DNA of 64,000 nucleotides from Cryptomeria japonica (lineage: Eukaryota > Streptophyta > Pinopsida > Cupressales > Cupressaceae), in contig NC_081412.1 in the NCBI RefSeq assembly GCF_030272615.1, forward strand, positions 26,130,501 through 26,194,500. Reading direction: 5' to 3'. The position numbers were made by a program, and so were the translations under genes. Within the stretch, counting starts at the first letter, position 1, and each line of letters begins with the position of its first letter. Positions 56,976 through 64,000 of this stretch are shown here, one piece after another. The notes below the pieces were generated by a model that made no database searches, was not told the DNA's origin, and saw only the letters and a program-made list of their open reading frames with translations.

Positions 56976-57600
56976 TCTTGAGATCATCAACCATTCTCTT
57001 GTATGGCAATAACTTATCACCCTTGGTTTGATATTCATCATTTACCTGTTTAGCAACTAATTATGAATCTCCATATACGAGGATGTCTGCAATGTTCCAT
57101 TGCATAACCATTTTAAGTTCCACAATGAGACCTTCATATTCAACAATATTATTAGTACATGGAAAATACAATTTGAAAGATTTAGGAATAAAATCCCCTT
57201 GCACGGTGTGACAAATAAGGAACTTTCCCCTGAACCATTTTTTGTATGTGATCCATCAAAATAAAGTTTACATGGGTGTGTGTTGCAATTGTACAAACAC
57301 ACTCATCTGGAAATTTTGCAATTAAAGGATGAGTATTTGTTAGGGGTGTTTCTACTAATTAGTCTGCAATTACCTATCCTTTAATGACTTTTCTATCTAC
57401 ATACTGGATATCAAACTCACTGAGTAACATGACCCATTTAGCCATACAACTAGTTAGAGTTGTTTTGGATAACAGGCATTTTAGAGGATCAATTTTACAA
57501 ATAAGATTAACTGTATGATTGAGCATGTAATTAATGATATTAGATTTCCACAATCCATAATATAATTCTTATTATGCTTCTAGATTAGATTGTGTGCACA
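56976..57600 (-). pseudogene. Host Gypsy element: RNase H end and archaeal-type RNase H
   Basis: From right to left: LWKSNIINYMLNHTVNLICK and KWVMLLSEFDIQYV (end of the Gypsy RNase H), then CKLYFDGSHTKNGSG (Asp), NNIVEYEGLIVELKM with small frameshifts (Glu), ILVYGDS (Asp) and YQTKGDKLLPYKRMVDDLKK. The order is native RNase H then aRNH, the reverse of copy A, where aRNH precedes RT. The coding sequence runs into the junction with copy B at 56975. The matching integrase is at 35944-36542. Several stops and frameshifts. Confidence 0.8.
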
Positions 57601-57920
57601 AATTTTTAACATCAACGTTTTGAATCACACTCTATGATTCATCATCAGGATGAGAAAGAGTTCAAAGGAGATGAAAGATGGCAAGTTGCAAATCCAAGGT
57701 AAATAAAAAGATGAGAGAAGGAAGAGAGAGAAAGATAGCATGTAGATAGAAGAAAAGAATATAAATAAATAAATAAAAATAAATCAAAAAAACCTCTACA
57801 CACAACTCAAAACAAAGGACCAGAAACAAATGAAAAATAAGAAACATATAAATTAATTAATTAAAGAGACTCACAAAAAGAGATTAAAAAGGACAAACAA
57901 TGACAAAAGAACGAGAGTAT

Positions 57921-58016
<96 letters not shown>

Positions 58017-58726
58017 ACATGTCTTGCAAGATATAACATAAAATAACAAAAAAATAATTAAATAAAAATAAATTTAACTAAAAACAAAAATAAAATTAAG
58101 AAAAAAAAATGAAAATAAATAAATTTTAAAAAATAAATATAAACAACGGATAATAAGCTTAATACAAGAAGACAAGGAAAAAACAAAAACAAGAGCCACA
58201 TAGTGCAGAGCTAAGAGGATGCAGTGAAAGGAGATGCAAATTTTAAATGAAAGTTAATTCAATCTAGTTTCATCCCCAATTAGTTTCAGGGCATCATGAA
58301 TCCTTACAAACACATGAGAAGCAATAGAGAAGCAAAAACATGTCCAAAAATACATAAACCCGTGAGATTTATTCAATCTTCAACTTCCAGAATGTCCATC
58401 CAGCTCCTTGGGTTGATGTGACAAGGCATTTAATCAATCAGTTTCGAATGGTCCCTAACCACTTTTCAAATTAGGACATCATTATGACACTTTATGCCAA
58501 ATTAATGTCAAAAGATGCTTGAAAACAATGTGCAACATTGACAACTTTTACAATATGACACCTCCTAACACCTAGAACCCCAAACTTGACTCCAACTGAC
58601 CTAAAATGGTCACAAAAGACCTTATTACATGTGGAAACATCAATTGAAGATAAAATACCCATTTTCACCTATTGGACCTAGCCTGGACCTAGGGTGCTCC
58701 TACACCAATTGGCTTCAATATGTTAC
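57601..58726. other. Non-coding stretch with a TG microsatellite
   Basis: 57660-57900 is purine-rich (gagagaaagat, aaataaataaataaa). A long TG run follows (57923-58014). From 58290 the sequence resembles the right part of the element at 5760-7165 and ends in agggtgctcctacacca (58691-58707), a likely LTR end. The other end of that LTR is not found. Confidence 0.5.
57923..58014. repeat. (GT)n microsatellite
   Basis: About 46 uninterrupted GT units. The plus strand could form Z-DNA. Copy number is likely to vary between individuals. Confidence 0.98.
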
Positions 58727-60299
58727 ACTACACACCTTGTTGTTTCCCATAACAACGCTTCATAATTCCTAAAAACACACTTGTTAAATTCAAAACATGC
58801 CAACTTGTGGAATGTAACTTGATATAAGATAGGAAAGAATATAACACATTTACAAAATAATAAAAAAAATCATGGAGTAAAAAGATAATTTTACCCTTAA
58901 ATTTTGAATTCGTAATTATATAAAACCCTTCTAAGTATGGCCCTCCATTTTTCAATAGTCTCATTATGCACTGTGAATGAGATGATTTTCATCAAACACT
59001 TTAGAGTACACTCCCCAATTCTTTTGTAGGTCAGATGACACCATACGAGTTTTGTGTACATGTTTGAAAAAATGATGATAACAATAGTCTCATTATGCAA
59101 TGCCATTTAAGTAGACAAATTAATTTAGAAGACAACAAAGCTTTATAGAAGAGGATTTCATTAAAGACTAATTAATTTTCATATTATTTTGCTTACCACC
59201 TGAAAATACAAGACTATTATGATGGATAATCCTGTTTCATGTCATTCAAGCATTTTATTTTTTTAAATAAAGGTGAAATTTGAGCTTATAATTAATATGT
59301 CAATAAGGCTTACATCATTCATATAATAAAAAAATTAACACAAAAATTTAATGTATTAAAAATTAAATAATCATTTTATTTATGCACTAACCATTTCCAA
59401 CATAAACTAATAGAAAAATATAAAAATATAATATTTTAAATTATTACATAGGAAAATTAATTATAAATTATAAGATTGTTTCTAAATTTTTTAACTAGTT
59501 TCTATATGGTGATTTTAAAATTAACTACACAATATCCAACTTTTTCTCGAAGATAAGGATAAGGATAAATATATTTTTAATACAATACAACACAATATAA
59601 TAAATAATATAGTATAATATAATATATCTTTTGTAAAGATAAGAATAAGGATAAATACAATATCAATATATAATATAATAATATTTATCAACTATTGAGG
59701 AGTCTCCTCATTTGTGCACTTGGCCACCTCTACAGGCAGAAACCCTAGATATAAAATTTCCCTTTCCATCCTACCCCTGCAATTTTCCTTTCCAACATCG
59801 AATGTCAACCATACAACTAATCATTTTCCACACTACCCTTCAACACCCATTCAACATCTTCTTTCCATCCAACTTCCAATCCCCATGCTGCCACCATTGA
59901 CACAATGTCTATATTTGTCTTATACTTGTGTTTAGATGTCAAAAACTCTTCACCCAAAAGGATTTATGTGATCTAGATAAAAATATATTTATCAAATTTG
60001 AAAATATTTTTCATTCTTTTATCAGTGACTTTTCCCATAAATGCTAATTGTTGTCTTGGCATAATCAAGGAAAAGGTGGCTTCCATATTAAAATGTAGTC
60101 ACCACCCATCCTCAATTATGATCACCAAGTACACTACCCATGTCACATCATCTCATCACCACACCCTTTCACTAATAGCTTCTAACAACAACAACATATT
60201 ATTCCAACTCAAAGATCAAGCTCAACATTACAAAAATCTTCCACCATACTTTTCAATCCATCATCAATCTAGTCATAGCCCATTTGGACAACCTGTCTA
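58727..60299. other. AT-rich stretch without a visible gene
   Basis: Short ORFs only (58728-58964, 59712-59935, 59998-60327), none with recognisable features. 59570-59700 repeats the tag aaggataa followed by ata-rich runs. 59700-60290 is C-rich on the plus strand. I see nothing that can be assigned. Confidence 0.5.
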
Positions 60300-60568
60300 C
60301 CACTTCATAATTTTTTCCCTATTTTGAATGCTTCAATAGCCTCCTAAGCCTTGACTTTATTGTTCATTCCCTCTGCAAGTTTTGAAGCTCCAATTGCTAA
60401 AATATTGCCCTCCCAATCTCGTGCCACAAATCTAGCTCCCAAAGTTCATGGGTTACCCTTTGAAACCCCATCAAAATTTATTTTATACCATCTTTCTCTC
60501 GGCTTGGACCACTCAACCACCTTCACCTTCTTGAATTCTAGATTAGCCTGAGCAAGCCCATTAACAGG
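60300..60568 (-). pseudogene. LINE RNase H (RVT_3) relic, minus strand
   Basis: Reading leftwards from 60568: PVNGLAQANLEFKKVKVVEW, SKPRERWYKINFDGVSKGNP, then LGARFVARDWEGNILAIGAS and KLAEGMNNKVKA. This is the start of a LINE-type RNase H, with the first Asp in NFDG. Stops: a TGA after KGNP and a TAG after KVKA. Homology fades near 60310. The plus-strand relic at 60757 starts with the same PVNG block, so the two are inverted copies with their N-termini facing each other. Confidence 0.75.
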
Positions 60569-60756
60569 CCAATTTTTTAATTATTTTAATATACACAAAA
60601 TAATTTAATATTTTAATCATATATTTAAATATTTTTATTAAGTCATTCAAAAAATGTTTATTTTCATTTTTATTATTATTAATAGTTATTTTATTAAGAC
60701 CATTTATAATTAATAGAACATAAATATAATTAAATAATATTACACTACAAATTCAC
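60569..60756. other. AT-rich centre between the inverted RNase H relics
   Basis: Runs of T and A with tatttaatatttta-like repeats; no coding sense. It acts as the spacer of an imperfect inverted repeat whose arms are the two relics. Confidence 0.6.
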
Positions 60757-61205
60757 CCGTTAATGGGTCTTTAAGGGATAAACCTCCTTCAACAACAACT
60801 TCTACTGTCTGGTTTCCACCGGAGCTAGGATGGATTAAGATCAATTTCAACGGGGCATCTTGGGGAAACCCGGGTCCATCAAGCACAAGATGCATTGCTA
60901 GAGATAGTAACGGGGTGACTTTGGCCAAAGGTGCATTACGTCTACCTCAAGGCACCAATAATGAAGCGAAGATGAAAGCAACTTCATTGGTAGTCCATCT
61001 TGGCAAAAAACTTCACGTGGAGAAGATCCATTTGGAGGGTGATTCACAAGTCATAATGCAAGCTTTAATTCAAGGTGAAACCCTGAACTGGAGGATTGAC
61101 AGGGAGGTGAAATGGGTAAGAAACATTCTTAGTGAATTCCATAACTTCAAGATATCCCATACTTTAAGAACAGGGAATCAAGAAGCAGATAAATGTGCCA
61201 ACTAA
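60757..61205 (+). pseudogene. LINE RNase H (RVT_3) relic, plus strand
   Basis: Frame from PVNGSLRDKPPSTTTSTVWF to the TAA at 61203, without internal stops. It has WIKINFNGASWGNPGPSSTR (Asp replaced by Asn), TNNEAKMKATSLVVHL (Glu), HLEGDSQVIMQALIQG (Asp) and TLRTGNQEADKCAN (last Asp). The first catalytic Asp (NFDG in the minus relic) is NFNG here, a G-to-A change. It is the most complete RVT_3 domain in the window. The sequence after 61205 is no longer LINE-like. Confidence 0.82.
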
Positions 61206-61599
61206 GCATTTGAACTCCAAGTTAGAGAAATTAAATGGAAGATATTCCATCCCAACAAATAGATGCTAGAACAATAAGTTGCCATGAAAAGATGGAAGTA
61301 GATGGCATTAAATGTGAGGGACAAATGACGGTCATCTTAGAAGTGGGTGTTACAAAATCGGCTCGCTTTAGCATGAAAGGGCGATAAAATTCATGTTGGG
61401 TGGCAAGATCAAAAGGTGGTGGTGTTATCTACCTACCCGCACATGTGGAGGAGGCCATCGTATCCCTCCCTTAATTCTAGCGAGCCTCAAAATGGATAGT
61501 GTAGTTATTATCCTTGAGAGTATGCGAGGGTGGCAAGGTTAACTTCTTTCTTAAGCCTTAGGCAAAAGCCAAAAGGCTTCACTAACATAACCTTTTCAC

Positions 61600-62367
61600 T
61601 TCAAACAACAAGAGAGAAGAGTGGAGAACAAAGGATAGGAAATAAAATTGAATTTTTCTCTCAAACCTTCGCAGCCCATGATGGCCTTTTGGGGGTCAAT
61701 TTTAAACAAGAGATTGTTGAACATCCTCCTATTTGAGGAACACACAATCCTCACACGGGTAAAGATTGTATTTGATGATGAGTATCTGAAGGGAGAGTTC
61801 AAGTATCAGATGAACATTGAAGTTACGTCCATGTTTGTCGCATGGTGTTTGGAATTGGAAAGTAAGGAAGAGGTAGAATGGTTGATTCAGGGATGTGTGA
61901 GAGAGGAATGGTGTGGAGGATTAGATAGTTTCCTTCACATGACTAGAGATGGTGCGAGGTTTATATGCTTTAATAGTATGTGGATGCATGCAAGTGATTT
62001 CAAACCCCTGTTGCACCCATAATTTTTCTGGAGCACCAACTGCAACAAGGAGGCAAGGTGAGTTGCGGCGCAAGTTGGTATGCATGGTGTTAAAGAATTT
62101 TTAAGATCATGGAAAAGAAAAGAATTGAGGATGGAGTTGGAAAAATGGGGAAGCATGGAAACCAAGCCATTCCACTTGGAAAGTTCTACTTCAACCAAAC
62201 ATAACCGAGGTCGGCCAAGGAAGGAGAGGAAGAGACAGTCGAAGCGGTCACTATGGATTAGATTTCCACCTAAGGAGCTAGACAACGATGTGGTAGACGA
62301 GGATGCAGAGATGGACACGATGGTGGTTCCTAGTGGGAAAGGCAAGGAGATCATAGCTACTCCATGA
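61600..62367 (+). pseudogene. Unrecognised ORF with an AT-hook-like motif
   Basis: One frame covers 61648-62367 (240 codons) with two internal stops (62020 and 62059), both readable as CAA or CGA changes. The first part is acidic and rich in Trp and Met (FVAWCLELESKEEVEWLIQG, CVREEWCGGLDSFLHM). The end is very basic, with HNRGRPRKERKRQSKR (about 62200-62245), which matches the Gly-Arg-Pro core of an AT-hook, then an acidic tail ending in KGKEIIATP. The true start is unclear; 61648 is only the first Met-like codon. I do not recognise the family. Because it sits between a LINE RNase H and a Copia LTR, it may be another repeat-borne protein. A degraded host gene is possible. Confidence 0.45.
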
Positions 62368-62420
62368 TAAGGAGTTGTTTATGATTTTTGTTTCCTTTTT
62401 AAAAATCTGAATGTAAATTT

Positions 62421-63954
62421 TGTTGGCATTATGTGAACCGGTATGAGGACATAATGACATTGTATGTTGTCATTGATGTCAATATGTTGAAGAGGTGAGA
62501 ACCGACATATGAGAGAACTCGCATAACATTGTGAACTGGCATTTGTGCCAAAGTGAAGCGGTGTGCTTGTTCAAGGTGAACCGGCATATGGTTATGGGAA
62601 CCGGCACATGGAAGCGTTGTATGACTATCGGTTGGTAGTCTCAACTTCAGGGTTTCCGGTTGAAGTGCTTCAAGCCTGTGTGGCTCAACCGATGACATTA
62701 TGTGATGATTTAGCATTGTAATGAAGAATAGATCATGTTGCCACGTCATCCTTGTGCGCGTGAAGGATCTTGCATGAAGGAGATTGTTCCTATCTACCTC
62801 GGGAATGTGCGAACTCTATAAAATGGTGATAACGTGTGATGGGTTATCAGCCGCCATGAAATCAGTGAAAATGGACGATGGAGAATGTCTTGAGATTGGA
62901 TCAAGACTGTTGCAATTAATGGAGTGCTCTCAACGGTCAAGATTGAACCATTTGAATTCCTTAACCTAACAGGTTTAGGGTTTAGGGTTTATGCTACCGA
63001 TCTATCTGTTTTCCTATAAGGTTGATGTTGTGTCTCTTTTTGAGGTTGTTGGAAAAAGTTGTGTGTGTGTATCCAAGAGAAGGGATACGTGATTCTTGTC
63101 AGACCAAAAGGAGAGAAGTGATACCTGCAGAGTGTAAGTGCAGAAGGTGAAGAGGAGATTAAGCGGATCTACATTGGCATTGAGTGTTGTTACCAGATCA
63201 TTATAATACCTATTGATCTCTAACCACCTCGATAGTTGGAAAATCCCTTAACAGGGTAGCCTTAACCGGCTTGCTATAAATCCTTTAACAGGGTAATTCA
63301 AAGCTATTGAGTTCGAAATCCTTTAGCTATTGAGTTCTTGAAATCCTCTAACAATGTAACCTTAAACAGGGTTTAACCCTTAACTGGGTATTCTAGTCAT
63401 CCCTTAACCGGGTGAACCCTAATAGGATTAGTTCCTAGCAGAACCTATTGTAATGTCTCTAACTGGACAAGGCTCCTAACAGAGCGGACTTCTAAAGAGT
63501 TAAAAAATAGCTTGTGGGTATTCATCCCCACTGTGGTTTTTCCCAGTTGGGTTTCCATGTGAAAAATATGTGTGTCATGTGTGATGCTTTTATCTTGTGA
63601 TGCTTTCCTATTGTCTGTCAAGCATATGATGGTTCTGTGTTTTATGCCTGTCAATAAAACATGTTGAACTAGCCATTATTATGATCTGATGATAGATTAC
63701 CTATTTATGCATAAGAGTGAAATTTTAGTGTAGTCTTGAGCTGAGTGAAAAGCTAAGTGAGTAACCGGTTAATGCTTGTCTCGGTCATTCTTAGCTTTAT
63801 CGGTTGCACTCTGTTTCAAACCGGTGTCACTGTTTGCCAGTCATTTGAAGTGTCTATTGTCAAATCGGTTTAGGACTGTATTTTTGTCTGTACTGATTCA
63901 CCCCCCCCCCTCTCAGTACTAGGGTAGTACTATCCATTCATCATTGAGTTATCA
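62421..63954 (+). repeat. 5' LTR of a Copia element (element G) running off the window
   Basis: Starts TGTTGGCATTATGTGAACCG, ends GAGTTATCA, 1534 bp. TATA box ctctataaaatgg at about 62815-62826. Near its start are five copies of a gaaccggcayatg-like motif; the 3' half has seven TAACnG motifs (63249-63473), and near the end is the box TTCACCCCCCCCCCTCTCAG. It shares these features with the LTRs of D, E and C. The internal region begins at 63955 and is cut off by the window end. Confidence 0.88.
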
Positions 63955-63956
63955 AT

Positions 63957-63968
63957 TGGTATCAGAGC
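63957..63968 (+). promoter_or_regulatory. Primer-binding site, tRNA-iMet type
   Basis: TGGTATCAGAGC, perfect, two bases after the LTR. It confirms that 62421-63954 is a 5' LTR on the plus strand. Confidence 0.95.
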
Positions 63969-64000
63969 ATCCTCCAGGTCCTCTGTGGTCCTCTGTGCTA

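Noticed and set aside
57861-58049. ORF encoding a Thr-His repeat peptide
   Set aside because: It is only the translation of the GT microsatellite.
59712-59935. Overlapping plus-strand ORFs rich in His, Pro and Ser
   Set aside because: Two overlapping frames are open for compositional reasons; no start context, domain or paralog.

Overview
This is a 64 kb piece of a plant nuclear genome, AT-rich and made almost entirely of decayed retroelements. I found no intact protein-coding gene, no tRNA or rRNA gene and no host gene I could name. Long LTRs, deeply nested insertions and many old relics suggest a large repeat-rich genome, and a gymnosperm is plausible. That lineage call is inference and has not been checked by any search. 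All element names below rest on protein motifs, LTR ends (TG...CA), primer-binding sites (PBS), polypurine tracts (PPT) and target-site duplications (TSD) read by eye.

Layout, left to right. 1-1283: 3' part of a LINE ORF2. 1594-3835: a non-coding LTR element on the minus strand. 4283-12960: a second LINE, split by a complete but dead Copia element (4368-12048, TSD gacaa), whose leader seems to carry its own solo-LTR-like insertion (5760-7165). 13478-18073: three relics of one unrecognised protein family (called family X here), one on plus and two on minus. 18260-18875: a LINE ORF1 fragment. 18944-21923: a minus-strand Copia remnant (element E). 21924-25628: a plus-strand Copia (element D) that lost its 3' half. 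25630-33775: a minus-strand non-autonomous LTR element (element C) with two unusual ORFs, in an LTR-internal-LTR-partial-internal arrangement.

35944-57600 is a minus-strand Gypsy element interrupted by a much larger minus-strand Gypsy block. The block is LTR, complete internal copy A (gag, protease, archaeal-type RNase H, RT, RNase H, integrase, then a 1.2-kilocodon unknown 3' ORF), a shared LTR carrying a nested 1.36 kb solo LTR, and truncated internal copy B. 57601-60290 is mostly non-coding with a long TG microsatellite. 60300-61205 holds two inverted LINE RNase H relics. 61600-62367 is an unrecognised ORF with an AT-hook-like motif. A new 5' Copia LTR and PBS (62421-63968) run off the window end.

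The elements are related by nesting rather than by joint function. Most coding relics keep one reading frame, and their stops are nearly all explained by C-to-T change at CAG, CAA or CGA codons. This is what methylated, silenced repeats are expected to show. The most interesting items are the accessory ORFs: the Gypsy 3' ORF, the two-ORF non-autonomous element C, and family X. Each pairs a globular region with an acidic or Ser-rich linker and a coiled coil. Also notable are two different RNase H domain orders in nested Gypsy elements.
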